Source: Diogma glabrata (lineage: Eukaryota > Arthropoda > Insecta > Diptera > Cylindrotomidae). Taken from it: a DNA stretch of 64,000 bases. The notes beneath the pieces are model-generated. The model did no database searches. It had not been told where the DNA came from and saw only the letters and a program-made list of their open reading frames with translations. The position numbers and the translations under genes were made by a program. Location: the NCBI GenBank assembly GCA_963693315.1, contig OY856186.1, positions 94,824,132 through 94,888,131 of the forward strand, in the 5' to 3' direction. Shown here one piece after another: positions 23,283 to 35,560 of the stretch (the first letter of the stretch is position 1; each line of letters begins with the position of its first letter).

Positions 23283-24463
23283 AAGCTGGAAATTACTCTA
23301 AGATATCTTGCAACAGGTGACAGTTTTGCAACATTAGAAACATTGTTCCGTGTCGCTAGATGCACGATCTCTAAATTTTTACCACATGTTTTGTCTGTCA
23401 TATATGAAGTTTTAAAGGATTCGATAAATATATGATTTCAATATGCTTGTGAATTGTGCACTAGTTAATGTTGGTATCTAACTTCTATTTTTGCCAGTTT
23501 CCGACATCAACACAAGAGTGGCAAGAAAAAATGCGACAGTATAACGACATGTGGAATTACCCGAATTGTTGTGGAGCAATGGACGGGGACACATTTCAAT
23601 ACGTCGTCCAGAAAAAAGTGGCTCCCATTATTTCAATTGGAAAAAAGCACACACAATTATAATTTTATTTATATCGATGTTGGAACCAATGGTAGAGCTA
23701 ATGATGCTTTAATATCAAAAACAACTTTTAATGAAGCAATTGAAAAGAATTTATTAAAGATTCCCTCTAATGGTGTTTTTGTGGGAAATGATTCGTTCCC
23801 TATAAGACACAACCTGTTAAAACCTTACAGCAAAAAATATCTCAAAAAAGAGAGAATCTTTAACTATCGTCTCTCAAGAGCACGACGCGCGGTAGAAAAT
23901 ACTTTTGGTATGCTTGTTTCTCGATTTCGTGTTTTTGAAAGCAAGCAATTTAAAAGTACAAACGGTTGATTTGGTGGTGAAGGCTGCATGCGTACTTCAT
24001 AATTGGTTGCGACAAAATTCAAACTGCAAAGTTCCGTACATTTCAGAGGGACTGATTGATGTTGAATCTTGGGAAGAAGGCAGAGTTATACCAGGAGTCT
24101 GGCGAGAAATGTGTCATGCGGGGCTGGACAAGGCTTACATATTCAAATAGTTATACCAGATTGGCTAGTACTGTTCGTGATGAATATACTACAGACATGG
24201 TGCCATGGCAATGGCAAATGATTTGACATTATTTTAATGGAAATAATCAATTGCAACAACTTTTACTGAAACAATGTAATCGAAATATTTTGAAAGAAAA
24301 TAATAAAATATATTTTAACTTTTATTTTATTTTTAAAATATACTAAAAATATAATAAAATTTTATTTATATTATTCAATTTTTTCAATTAAATTAAATTT
24401 TAATTAAGTTTAATTAAAATTAATTTCGCTCTCCTCCATCGCTTGCGATATTTTATCTACTGG

Positions 24464-25245
24464 TTATAATGTGCCAGAGTCCATTGAGACAGAACCAGCA
24501 TATGATATTGGATCACTAAAGTAAAAGACGGATTCAAAAGAATCTGAAGAAGTGGTTCTTGCAACTTGTTTTGGATTAAATTCCATGTCATATTGTAGCA
24601 TTCTTTCTTGGGTCATAACTCTTTGAAGCCATTCCTGACAGACCAATGCTCTATCAAGGGGCATTTTTTTCAATTGTAGGCCAGTACTCTCACCAAATAA
24701 AAGAAATTCGTTTGGTTCAATTTCACTTTCTTTTGAAATTTGGTGTGTATTGGTGTTTTAAAATTTTTTGAACTGGTTGTTTCAAATTCGATTTTATCAT
24801 CCTCATTTCCGCTACAGTTCAAAACAATCTCTTCATCTTCGTCCACTTCTCCCTCCTGTATTGTGTTGATCTGGAATAGTAAAGCATTCAAAATTAATAC
24901 ATATTTAGATTTAATATTATCTATCCTGTTACACTGCCATGAAAATAATTAACAAATATTTGAATTCCAAGTTAAATAAATACTGGGTATAAATAATAAA
25001 TTAATTTGACTTACATAAGTCGATGTGCTTATCCTGGGCGCACAAACGCTGTTTAGGAATAAGTTAGGTTGTTTATACCAAAACAGTTTTGGTATATATA
25101 TATCATCCGTACCTGTGCCAGATTTCTGAGACCTTATAACTTTTGTTAATTCACTTGAGTATCTGGTTCGGATAGTTTTAATTTTTGATTTTACGTCTTC
25201 GGGTGTTAAAAATTCCAGATTTAGCTCTTTCACCATCGTTTCCAC
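24464..25245 (-). pseudogene. MADF-domain DNA-binding protein of the Harbinger element
   Basis: Exon 1 (25245-25015) holds the second half of a MADF domain: LTPEDVKSKIKTIRTRYSSE, LTKVIRSQKSGTG, IPKLFWYKQPNLFL. It ends at a GTAAGT donor, and the 144-bp intron 24871-25014 ends TATTCCAG. Exon 2 continues in phase with an acidic stretch (EGEVDEDEEIVLNCSG), then after a one-base frameshift near 24725 with FLLFGESTGLQLKKMPLDRA and LVCQEWLQRVMTQERML, a BESS-like helix. In Harbinger elements such Myb/MADF proteins bring the transposase to its ends. The N-terminal start of MADF appears cut off, so 25245 may not be the true start. Confidence 0.7.
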
Positions 25246-27615
25246 AGCATTATCCTCTTTGTTTTTTTTTTATATTGTTGTAACCACAAGAATTGATAGA
25301 GAGGGAAACTTCACTAATTAATTAAAACACAAATAAACTTTTTCAAACACAACGTAGTATAGTTTAAGTATGGTTATCATCCTTAATAAATAAAACCATA
25401 TCCTTAGTAAATAAAACTATATCCGCATTTAGTAAAAATATATCCTTTAATATATCTTGCATATATGAACTTAACTATTTTAATTAAGACAAAATAATAC
25501 AAATTAGAACATCAATAATTTACAAACTAATACAAATTATAAAATACAATACAATACATATCAATGAGTTACCTTGTTCTATCTGGAGACTAAAACAATC
25601 CAAAAATAATAACAGTTCTGATTTCAACGATGCTATCACCAAGGCTGCCGAAAATGCAAAATAAGGTTACGATTTTCAAGATAACTGTCATGCACAAAAT
25701 ATATCACGTGACCGCCATTATGTGCTAAAACAATCATGTACTAAAATATGAACAAACGAAATACTGTGCGCAACCAACTTCAACCAAATGTCAATCCAAG
25801 AGAAAAACAACATGACAATTGGTAACAATTATGTATCTCATTCCAATTATTTTACAATTATTAATTTACTTTGATTTCAAGAAATAATTAATTTTAATTA
25901 TTTTTAATTATAACTTAATTGTAAATTTCTAGATGAATCGGAGGATTCAATAGGACTTTTTCAAAAGCTATCTAATCTTTTATATCAAATGCAACCTTCA
26001 TTTTAATCAGTGTTAACCGATGATTAGTTCTAAAAATTGGATGTACTAAACGAGTAGGGTTTACACAAAAAATTAAGAGACTAAGGAAATGAAACTACTG
26101 TATATATACACAAAAATATTTGAAGCCGTTTTTCTCTTTTCTCCTCCTTTTTATCTTCAATTCTTTGGGTCTAAGTTGTCAAAAACAAAATTTGTAAACT
26201 TTGCTTAGCTTGGTTATAATTTGGTTTTAATAAAATTGTTTTTAATATTTATCGTGGTGATATTTTGACAAATTTATAATAAATATAAGAAATACTAGTG
26301 ATTTTATTATAATTCAAAAATAATTTTACAGAAAAATTAAATATATTAAGTGAACATTTTGAATAAAACATTAAATATGAAGTGTGTGATAATAACGTGT
26401 AAAAATTACTAAAAACATATACAGGATGGGTTTTCTTATCATAAATAACTAATATTGATATTATAATTTACTTTTCGATTAATAAGTGTTAAGTTTTTTA
26501 AACATTTTCGAGACAAAAATGTAATCTAAAATCAATGTAAACAGTAATAGAATGCTTCGGGTCTACGTTGTCAACATTTTTTTTATGTTGTTTTTCTATT
26601 TGTTGTTTTTCGTTTCTATGTAATGGCGTCTCTCTTTTTATATTAATTTTGGGGGCAAAAATACGCTTAAATTTGGAATTCAATGCAATAATAGAAATAT
26701 TTACGGCGCCTCTACTAAAACGCAAGTGTGTTAGTAACAATTTATTGGTGTGCAAAAATTGCTTCAACTTTTAAAATCAATTTCACTTCCTTTATTCTCT
26801 TAATTCTTTGGGTTTACACAATACCTTATCGGTTACCCCTATGAAAAAGATGAGCATCTCATCGTTTAATATTAAATTATAGTCAAGGCTGCATTTGCAT
26901 AACAACTACATTTACTTATTATATGTACATAATATTCCTAGTGTTCGGTACATACATTCTGATAAAAAAAAATTATGATTTTTCTGTACTAAAAATAGTA
27001 TAAACGCGGCCATTTCTCACGAAAAAAATCAATTTTTTTCTTGCGTTTATATGTCAAAATATTTTGAATTTAGGTGTCAATAAAACTATTTTATTTGGTT
27101 CTTTACGCTTTTGGTTTTGTTTTATTTATGCTTACATTTTTGTGATAACTATTCTTGATAAATTTGGTTTAGTGTTTTCGGGATAAATTTATCGTTTGTG
27201 ACCAAATTAATTGTAATAAAAGCAACGTCTAAAGTTTGACTTATAAATACATTTTGTTTTTTTGGCTGTTCGTTCCGGTTTGACGTAATATTCAACGAAG
27301 TGAAATTAGTAGCAAGCAACTTTGACGTTTAATAACGTGATTTTTTGTATCATATAGTTTTTATAGTTTTACAAAATATGTATTAAATAATTAATTAACT
27401 GATGCTAAATTGAAAAAAAAATGAGGGTGATCGTTGACAAATCCTTTATTAACCTTAAATCAAAGTTATTAATAAATTGCATAATAAATTTAGGTGCAAC
27501 ATGAAATTCCAACAACCCTTACAAAATGAGACAACTAACATTCAATCTCTTAAATACAATAATAGTTCAATAAAGTTTACGTATGAAATAACTTCAACCG
27601 ATTATTGTGTACAAT
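25246..27615. other. AT-rich spacer without recognised genes
   Basis: Several short chance frames, no motif. No Harbinger right end and no gypsy LTR were found here, although both would be expected in or next to this stretch. Confidence 0.4.
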
Positions 27616-27839
27616 TTAATTTTTTCGATCAATTCGAATTGTTGAGTTTTCCGGAGAATTAAGTTCTGTTATTTGATATGGTCCCATCCAAAGTGGCTCT
27701 AGTTTACTTTTTGACTTTCGCTCGTCCCTTAAAAGTACCATGTGCCCTACAATGAATATCGGAGGGCTACTGCCCTTATCATAGCGTAATTTAGAGTTGG
27801 ATTTGTCATAATTAGTAGCTCTCTGGCAACCTGCCATGA
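27616..27839 (-). pseudogene. Gypsy integrase C-terminal tail
   Basis: About 70 residues: NSKLRYDKGSSPPIFIVGHM, VLLRDERKSKSKLEPLWMGP, YQITELNSPENSTIRI. This is the GPY/F-type C-terminal module of gypsy integrases (variant Gly-Pro-Tyr), which binds DNA. It is joined directly to polymerase sequence by the internal deletion near 27840. Confidence 0.75.
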
Positions 27840-28624
27840 ATGTTGTAATTTTAATTTATGCTTTCGGAGACACCTCAGCACCTCAATTAATTTATCGTTG
27901 TAGTCTTTTAAATCGTAACCGTAAATGACAATGACATCCAGATACACAAAACATTTGACACCATATAGACCCATAAGCACTACATTCATCATGCGTTGAA
28001 AAGTGGCCGGAGCCCTCTTAAGTCCGAACGGCATGCGTGTAAAATGATAATGTCCCTGGTTGGTACTAAATGCTGTTTTGTGTTTGTCATCTGGATGCAT
28101 TGGAACCTGATGGTATCCGTCGATCAGGTCTAAGGTTGAAAAATAGCTACTTTTACCAAGTTGTTCCAATATATCAACTATATTTGGCAAGGGAAATGTG
28201 TCACTGATAGTGATATCATTTAGTTTCCTTAAATCCCCAACAACTCGCCAGCGTTTATTGGAATCATCCGATTTTTTGGAACAATTAACAATGGCGAATT
28301 AAATAGGCTATGGCTGTCTTCAGCAATGCCGTTACGTAACATATTTTCTACCTGAAGATTGACTTCATATTTTGTTGCATGAGGTAGCCTACAAGGTTTA
28401 ACATTGACAGGGTGAGAATTGGATATTAGTGGTATTTCATGCATCGCTGCCTTAGTATGAGTTAGAGTATCACCTTCTAAGAAGAACACGCCGTTGAAAT
28501 CTCTAAAAAATTTTAAGTGAATTTTTTTCTTCTTCGTTAAAGTGTTTGGACTCAATAGATTGGTCCAGTAAATCAAAACGATTTTTGAAGGTATCATTCC
28601 AAGAAGACAATTGAAAAGTTTCAT
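27840..28624 (-). pseudogene. Gypsy reverse transcriptase, catalytic site mutated
   Basis: Frames at 28229-28624 (HATKYEVNLQVENMLRNGIA, FNSPLLIVPKN) and, after a frameshift, 27840-28190 (YFSTLDLIDGYHQVPMHPDD, AFSTNQGHYHFTRMPFGLKR, APATFQRMMNVVL). The catalytic box reads VYLDVIVIYG: the second Asp of the usual YLDD is Val, which should abolish polymerase activity. The domain ends abruptly after CLRKHKLKLQ at the deletion point. Confidence 0.85.
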
Positions 28625-29342
28625 AAGACTCCAATGGTTGAGGAGATAAGATGATATTTTCTAGGTTAATCTCGTAATCATTAGAGTTTAGTAAAAGTAA
28701 AAGAAATTTGTTGCCTCTGGTTTTAATTACGGAATTTACTAAAAATACCCCAGGTTGAATTTCCAAGGCAGGACAGAAATACACTCTTCCATTTGGCATA
28801 TTGTGCGTTATTGAAATAATTTTTTCTGTTCGAGGTAGCAAAACTGTATTTGCAATAAATCCCGAACATAATGGTACGCTAAATGAAGAATTTTCGTTTA
28901 TTGGAACTTCTAAAGTTTTACTACAATAATCGATTCTACAATTGAAGTTTTCAAAAAAATCTTTACCCAACATACCAGTACAATTTATAGGAAAATCATT
29001 TGCCACTATATGGAAAGAATGTTGAACAGAAAATGAGTTTGAAAAATTAATGTTTAAATAGCAGACGGCTAATATTTGAATTTGTGCAGGCGTTATACCT
29101 ACAATATTACACTTTAAATTTGGATAACAAAGTGTCTTATCTTTAATAAACTCCTTTTTAATCACACTTATATCCGCCCCAGTGTCTATAAGAAAATATT
29201 GATTTGATTTGCATTTCAAAGAGTCCATAGCCAATTCAACAAATTTGTTTAGATTTGAGTCAAGATGTATAGCAAAACAAGACGATCTAGGTGGGCTTGT
29301 AAAATTTGGCATCAATGAGCTAGGTGATGTTACTGAAGACAA
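28503..29342 (-). pseudogene. Gypsy aspartic protease region
   Basis: 279 residues containing the retroviral-type protease: YFLIDTGADISVIK with the catalytic Asp-Thr-Gly at ~55, and GMLGKDFFENFNCRIDY at ~118, the conserved Gly-x-Asp helix. A linker with PNGRVYFCPALEIQPGVFLV leads towards the polymerase. It overlaps the end of gag in another frame, as in elements that use frameshifting, and a further frameshift near 28560 leads into the polymerase. Confidence 0.75.
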
Positions 29343-29410
29343 CCCATGGTTAAAGAGGTTGTTAGAATTTGGTTGGTTTATCGAATTAAATTGGTTTATC
29401 GAACACTCAT

Positions 29411-30583
29411 TTAAATACGATCCACCTGAACAGGAGTGCTCGAATGATTTGAAACAGATTTGCCACTTTCAAACGTCCAACCTTCCCTCCGTCGCTCCTC
29501 ATTATATTTTCTTTTTCGACAGTTCTTTATGTGATGTCCCGTTGCCTTACAATAACTACAAAAAACCATCACCTGTCTAACATTAGCTGTATTGGACGCA
29601 TATTGTCTGTTAATTGATGGGTTGGGCCTGATAAAGTTTTGAGAATTGGAAGGCGGAGTTCGTTGATAACAAACGTCAACAGAATGACCAATTTTCCTAC
29701 AAATTTGGCACCTTAAAATTTTGCTGCTGAACACATGATTTACGTGAGGTGTTTTTCTATTTTTAAAAAATGTTTCCTCTTCTACTGCCTTAGCAATTGC
29801 GTCTCTTAGACTGGTAAACCGACAAGCATTAACCACCAACCGAATTTCATCACGGAGGCCATCAACAAATGATTTTAAAGCAGTACCAGAATTAAGACTT
29901 TGTATGTATGGGGCGGCCTTTTCACCCTCTCTTAACACACATGCCGAATTAAGATCAGTTAAAATTTTTTCAACTCGATTTGCAAATGGCATGACCTCTT
30001 CGGTACGACCTTGAGTAACATTCACTAGATCTAGTTGTAATTGTTCAACTGGACGACTGTCCGAAAATTGATGATGTAGTTCGGCTTTCAATTCACGCCA
30101 TGTCTTAAAATTATTATATCTCACTACATCATAAGCACGATCACACAATTTAGTTTTAACCAATCCCAAGAACATTTCTTCAGTGAAATCCTCGCTTGCG
30201 TTCTTAAAAACAAAATGACAACACGTAATAAATTTGTCAAGGCCCGATCGCGATCCATTATAATCCGAAATAATTGAAATTGCATTAACCAGTGTAGTCA
30301 TTGCAATATTTTTTCTTTTACCGCTACCCTTAGAACAAGAATCTTTATCCAACTGAGAGCCAGAACCTTTATCGTTTTGATTAACAGAAGTTATTTCACA
30401 ACTTTTCACTAGCACTTGAACTATTGATTTAAATTGAATATTTGTTTGACTCACCAATAACTGCTGCTGGTCTTCCAAGTACGTCGGTTCTGGTTCCTCC
30501 GATGCGTTGTTTCTTTTGATTTTTCGGTTTCTTAAAGCCAACGTTTCACTATTCTCCTCAATTCTCTCCAATTTATCACCCAT
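29411..30583 (-). pseudogene. Gypsy gag with two zinc knuckles
   Basis: 390 residues. The capsid-like region has YNGSRSGLDKFITCCHFVF and WRELKAELHHQFSDSRPVEQ with LDLVNVTQGRTEEV, characteristic of gypsy-group Gag. Two CCHC knuckles follow: CQICRKIGHSVDVC at ~285 and CSYCKATGHHIKNC at ~340. Gag forms the particle and the knuckles bind element RNA. The frame itself is intact from a plausible Met (MGDKLERIEEN), but the rest of the element is broken, so it is listed as part of a dead copy. Confidence 0.8.
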
Positions 30584-31388
30584 GTATTGAAAAGTTGTTG
30601 TTAATTATACAATTCTGATAAAAAATAGAATCAAAAATATTAGAAAGAAAATAGATAAAGAATTTTTTTTTAAACTTATATACTACTGTACTCTTCCTTA
30701 GATATTTATTCAATGACTTAACTTTACACAAAAACTAGCACTTCAGCTCCTAATTAAATAATATACTATTTGCCTTCAAATGGTTTTCTTTAATTATGTT
30801 TTTATTGCAAGACGTAATTTTTACTATTTCATTCATTACTTTTTAAATTTATCAATTGCTCATACTCAACATAAAAAAATATACACATTCAAAATATCAT
30901 ATATACACAATCATAAACATCATAAACATCCTGTAACTGATTTTGTTATTCTAGTTTCAAAACTGTGCACACGTTTAATGTATATGTGAATTGCTTTATT
31001 CAAAATTTCGTTAATACTTGTAAAAAATAATATTCTGCTGCACAGAATTTCAAAACTGTTCAGACATTTTATGGTATGTGTGTGTACATTATATTTCAAA
31101 ACATTGCAGCAATCAATAGTATGGGTAATATTTTGTGTACAAAAATTAAAAATGAACAGTAGCAGTACTAATGCTTTTGTGTGTTTCGTTTCCTTATTTT
31201 TAATTTGTGTGTATTGAGATTTAAAGTTAAAAAAAGAATAGTGATGTTTTATATGTTTAAATTTGTATACATACATGGAAAAATGAATGAAAGCAAATAC
31301 ATATTTGAAACACTGGACAAAAAGAAAGAAATTTGATGTTCATAAAATATTATTTTAAACGGTTTAATTCAATTTAAATCGTTAATTG
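30584..31388. other. AT-rich spacer, nothing recognised
   Basis: Region upstream of gag where a 5' LTR and primer site would be expected. None could be identified, and no repeat of the 27.4-27.6 kb sequence was seen. Confidence 0.35.
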
Positions 31389-31477
31389 ATGTTGGTTTTT
31401 GCGCCCTTATTTTCGTGATAAATTGAGCGCCCTGTTTTACTGTGCACTTCTGTACAACGCAGGACCGGCCCTGGCGG
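31389..31477 (-). mobile_element. hAT-like terminal sequence, isolated
   Basis: The plus strand reads GGTTTTTGCGCCCTTATTTT, later GAGCGCCCTG, and ends GGACCGGCCCTG. This parallels the right end of the hAT element at 47022-47087 (GGTTTTGGCGCCCTCC, TTTTAGCGCCCC, GCCGGCCCTG). It looks like the end of a related hAT or MITE. The other end and the duplication were not found. Confidence 0.45.
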
Positions 31478-32190
31478 GAGCACCTAGCACGACCGAGCAA
31501 CCTTTTTTTTCTTCCAAGGAAGTTTGCAATCACGGCAAATTAACAAAGAACAAATTTTATTCTATCATATCTTTTAAACCATATGAGCGAACTTTATAAT
31601 TTTTTTTTTAAATACGCAGAAAAGGCTTTATTTGAAAATAATCACTATTTAAATTAGAGCAATAAAGTTTTCTTATGTACAAACACTATAGAAGTGCGTA
31701 AACAGTTTTCAACATTTTGGACCAAAACTTTCATGTGACTTTACTTCATTATTTCAAAGACAAATAAACGTTTTTTTGGGATACAATTTATGGATTCTTC
31801 ATACTGAATCAATTTTCTACAAAACTGCATCATTACATTTTTAAATTTTATGTGTCGAAAAAATTACTTATTGCACAAAAAATCCGTGCGTTCCCGGTCC
31901 TACGCTCAGAAATTGTTAATACCACTAGACCATTTTTCTCATTACTAACTGTAGGACAAAAATATTACATAATAGGTTAGTGTGTTCTCTGCCCAAATGA
32001 AACAATGTCTTACAAGAAAACAGGTATGTATCACTAGTCCGACAAGAATTGTCATTTTTCTCGTTTTCCTATTTGTAACATAAGATACGTGAGATAAGTG
32101 AAAAAATCTTTTTTAAAATTTAAATAACTTTATTTTTTAGTAAACTAGGTACAAAAATTTGTGTATTTATATTTAAAAAGAAAAAAAATT
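31478..32190. other. AT-rich spacer, nothing recognised
   Basis: Non-coding as far as can be seen. It lies 3' of the stop codon (32191-32193) of the large minus-strand gene that starts near 53.9 kb and may hold its 3' untranslated region. Confidence 0.4.
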
Positions 32191-32260
32191 AATCTTCATC
32201 AGATTCATCTGATAAATCTTCATAATCTTCGCTACTAACATCGCTGTCATCTTCATCTAT
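32191..32260 (-). pseudogene. HEEADT/TGND family: acidic C-terminus
   Basis: The last codons, DEDDSDVSSEDYEDLSDESD and a final ED, then TAA. Joined to 36155-36187 before the insertion. Confidence 0.7.
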
Positions 32261-32847
32261 GGGCTATTATTTTGAAAACGTACATTTTTTTGTTGATTTT
32301 TAAATTTTTGATTTTTAAAAAATCTGAAATTTTGATATATTGTTGGCATTGACGAAAGGAAAAAAGTATTTCTGCTTTTATTTTTTGAGTACTCTGAATC
32401 GGAGTTATGTGCGGTTGAATTTTGAGGCTTTTTCACGTAGTTTTGGTAATGGTGGCAATGTTTTGTGAATAGGTGCCACAAATTTCATCCGACTTACGTA
32501 TATTTTTGCAAGTAAAAAGGAAAATAATTGAATAATTGAAATAAGTAAGTTTAAAATTAATAACTTTTCTCGCGTAAAACCTTGGTTTACTTCAAAGCTC
32601 ATATCTCAAGAAGTAGCTTTTTTTTTGTTGTTCACAAATTTTAAAGTAAACATATGCAGCTATGAAATTGAGAAATAAAAAGTCAGCAATTCAATATGGA
32701 TTTTTTCTTACGATTTTTTAAAGTTTGGTATATGAAAAATTCACATGTGTTTTTTTATTAAGTTAATAATCCTGTACTAAATGTGGATCTAATAAATTAA
32801 ACATTTCATATTTTAACACCTGCAATAAATTTGAACCATTTTCTGTG
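32261..32847 (+). repeat. Left TIR of the 3.9-kb element
   Basis: 587-bp arm, inverted copy of 35561-36154. Confidence 0.85.
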
Positions 32848-33227
32848 CGGTTAAATGGTTAAAAACTTATTAAAAATTAATTTAAGTTAAGTGGTAAAAT
32901 AAAGGAATTTAAATTATTAAAAGGGTGTGTAAAATGTTTATTCATTTTAAAAAATGTCTATTCAGCCCCTTTTTACTAATTAAAATCTCATTAGAGACTC
33001 ATAATTTTAACATTTAAAATTTCTAATGACGCCCACAAACGGTTTTTGACCAAATTATACTTGCATCCAATCAAAATATATTAAATTGTACCTACCTAAT
33101 TTTACCTGATTCTACCTATGTCAAAACTAGTTCAAGGGTATATATATATATTGATTGGATTGCCTTATAATCAATTATATTCCAAAATATTTAGAAGACA
33201 TAACGTTTAGAAAAGATAATAATAGAA

Positions 33228-35263
33228 ATGCCTTTCAAATTGTGCTGTAACTTGTACGGTCTCAAAAATCATCAGCGAACATCAAAAAATGTGAAACTGG
33301 TCACACCAGCTGTTATTCAAAAAGCTGCGACCCTAAATTTTACTTTGCGTGATGACCAGTTTATATGTGAAACATGTCGTACTTATATCTATAAAAATAA
33401 GGTAAATTTAATTATTTTATTAAAATGAATAAAAATTCATATGCAACTAATATTTTCTATACAGCAGCTTTCATGTTCGGAAACTATCGATAGTGAAATT
33501 ATTTCTATAAATCAGGATGTTGAAAATGTTCCAACGAACGAAAATATTCAAATACCTCCAGTATCTTTAGATCCATCACCAGTTTCGGTTGATACTATAT
33601 CTCCACCAGTTCCTGAACTACTTAATGACATTTTAGAAGATATTAACAATGTTCTTGGAAGGTTAACCGAATTTCCTATCAAACAAAATCATATTACAAC
33701 AGGAAGTTATAAAAAAATTGCAAGTGTCACATCGGCAATAAGCCAAGGAATATTTCAAGTAGATTCAGTTAAAGTGTTATCACGAAACGAGGAATGTGAA
33801 TATACATCATGGCTTATGAACCTTAAAAAAGAGTTTAAAGATGCCAGCTGTAAATCAAAACAAGTGTTTTTGTTGACAACTCTACCACGTAAATTTTGGT
33901 CAAATCAACGTATCCAGGATGAATTTAATGCATCAAGACGACTGGTAGAATTTGCCATGCATCTGTTGGAAACAGTAGGTCCTTACAGTTGGCCTCAAAG
34001 CAAACAAGTGCACAGTTTGTCACAAAATATAGTAAAACAAATTCAAACATACTTTTTATCAGAGGAAATTAGTAGAACAATGCCAGGCCTTAAAGATGTT
34101 GTTACTATTACAGAAGGATCAACAAAAATTAGGAAATCAAAGCGGTTGGTGTTATGGACCCTCACCAACATCTACGAAATGTTCTTGGAAGAAAACAAAG
34201 ATGTCAAAATCAGCTTCTCAAAGTTCACTACGTTGCGACCGAAGGAATGTATTTTAGCCGGACCTACCGGAACACACAATGTCTGTATATGCATGATACA
34301 TGAAAATGTACGTTTAATGTGTAAGCCGCTCTTCAATTTAGTAAAAAATGAAAAAGATCTGCTTAAGAAACTGAGTTGTTCTAATGATGAAATATATGCA
34401 ATGATTGTAAAAATATCGTGGAAGCTTACCCAGAAACAATTTTGGAATCTCTTGAATTTTACGAAGAAATACATTATGAGAAATGGTTAATGCAAGATAG
34501 ATATTCGTTAGAACGCATGGAAAAAAATAAGGAAGAATTTGTAGAAGATTTAGTACATACATCGGTAAACAAATTAAAAATTCATGATTTCATCGCAAGG
34601 CAGCGATCAAAGTTTCTTAAGGATACGAAACAAAACTTACGCCACGGCGAATACGTATTTATTATAGATTTTTCAGAAAACTACTCAATGATAACGCAAA
34701 ATGAGATACAAGCTGCACATTTCAATAAAGTTCAAGCCACAATCCACCCAATCGTAGTTTACTACAAATCATGTAATGATAAACTAGAGGTCTTATCTTT
34801 TGTCATTATATCTGATCATTTAATGCATAACACAGTTGCAGTTCATAAATACCAGGAAAGGTGTATTGAATTCATTGAAAAACAGCAAGAAATATATCCA
34901 AGTATCAAAAAAATTTATATTTTACTGATGGTTCAGCAGCTCAATATAAAAATAAGAAGAATTTCATAAATCTCTGCAAACATATTGATGATTTTAAAAT
35001 ACCTGCAGAATGGAATTTCTTTGCAACTGCCCACGGAAAGGGTCCATCCGATGGGATTGGAGGAACACTTAAAAGAGAAGCCCGGAGAGCTTCGCTTAGA
35101 GGAGAAAAAATATCAACAGCAAGGGAATTGTTTGAATGGGCGGAAATTTGGTCGAAAAAAAAACCACGTTATGAAGTTTTCATATGTGTCTTCAGAAGAT
35201 ATCGAACTACAGGAACAATTTCTTTCGGTGCGGTTTTCGGACATTAAAACCATAAGTGGAACT
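33228..35263 (+). pseudogene. Uncharacterised transposase-like protein of the 3.9-kb element
   Basis: Exon 1 (33228-33401, 58 codons) carries a possible Cys-rich unit (FICETCRTYIYKNK). A 63-bp intron (GTAAAT...CTATACAG) is followed by exon 2 in phase. Downstream are KQVFLLTTLPRKFWSNQRIQ, TLRPKECILAGPTGTHNVCI and LESLEFYEEIHYEKWLMQDR. Then comes an RNase H-like pattern: FIIDFSENYSMITQNEIQAA, VISDHLMHNTVAVH, IYFTDGSAAQYKNKKNF and FFATAHGKGPSDGIGGTLKR. The Asp residues of IIDF and FTDG are candidate metal ligands. Similar proteins with HGKGxxDGIGGTxKR occur in many animal genomes; I know of no named function. A one-base deletion near 34410 and a frameshift near 34918 break the frame. Confidence 0.75.
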
Positions 35264-35560
35264 TAAGGATTCCACTGTTTTTTACCGGATAACACTACAC
35301 CCGATAAAATAATTGCCAAAATGTTTTCTTTTTCTGATGATCATAAATATTTCAATTTAAAGGCAAAAAAAATATGTAAATTAATTTTTTAATGTATTTA
35401 TTTATAATATTGATTAAATTATAATGTTTATAGAAAAAATATGTTTTTAATGTTTTTTTCTAATGTTAGTGTTGGTGATGTTGAAATTATAACAAAATCT
35501 TCGATCATTGGGATCTCCAATTCTTATTCTGAATAAAAACCTGTTTCTCAATCAGAAATA

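Larger units (their letters stand above)
21202..24230 (+). pseudogene. HARBI1-type transposase, broken
   Basis: The N-terminal part (21202-21514) has RRCWVKNWILRRSTVGTSST and FRMSKPQF-like helices. The frame resumes after the insert at 23283 with KLEITLRYLATGDSFATLET, the Harbinger helix-turn-helix-like block, then ISKFLPHVLSVIYEVLKDS. Then come FPTSTQEWQEK, YPNCCGAMDG with the first catalytic Asp, IYIDVGTNGRANDALI with the second, and ENTFGMLVSRFRVF with the third acidic residue. AACVLHNWLR and VPWQWQM close the protein. A frameshift at the MDG box, a small deletion before FIYIDVG, a frameshift near 23960, another near 24120 and the insert inactivate it. A short intron before 23501 (TTTTGCCAG) is likely. 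Confidence 0.8.
20886..25245 (+). mobile_element. PIF/Harbinger-type DNA transposon, interrupted
   Basis: Contains the usual pair of Harbinger genes: a HARBI1-type transposase on the plus strand (21202 to ~24230) and a MADF DNA-binding protein on the minus strand (24464-25245), transcribed towards each other. The left end has palindromic repeats and a TTAA just outside the first base (20884), fitting the 3-bp TWA duplication. The right end was not found. The transposase is split by a 1.77-kb inverted-repeat element and has further frameshifts, so the copy is dead. Confidence 0.75.
27616..30583 (-). mobile_element. Decayed Ty3/gypsy retrotransposon with large internal deletion
   Basis: In order on the minus strand: gag (29411-30583), protease (28503-29342), reverse transcriptase (~27840-28624) and the C-terminal tail of integrase (27616-27837). 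RNase H and the integrase core are missing: the sequence jumps from the palm of the polymerase directly to the integrase tail near 27840. Frameshifts separate the parts. No LTRs were recognised. Confidence 0.85.

Noticed and set aside
27477..27662. 61-residue plus-strand frame beside the gypsy element
   Set aside because: Low complexity and overlapping the integrase tail in antisense; no family features.
31399..31599. 66-residue frame with a GPALAGAPS stretch
   Set aside because: It runs across a hAT-like terminus; the GC-rich end sequence explains the odd composition.
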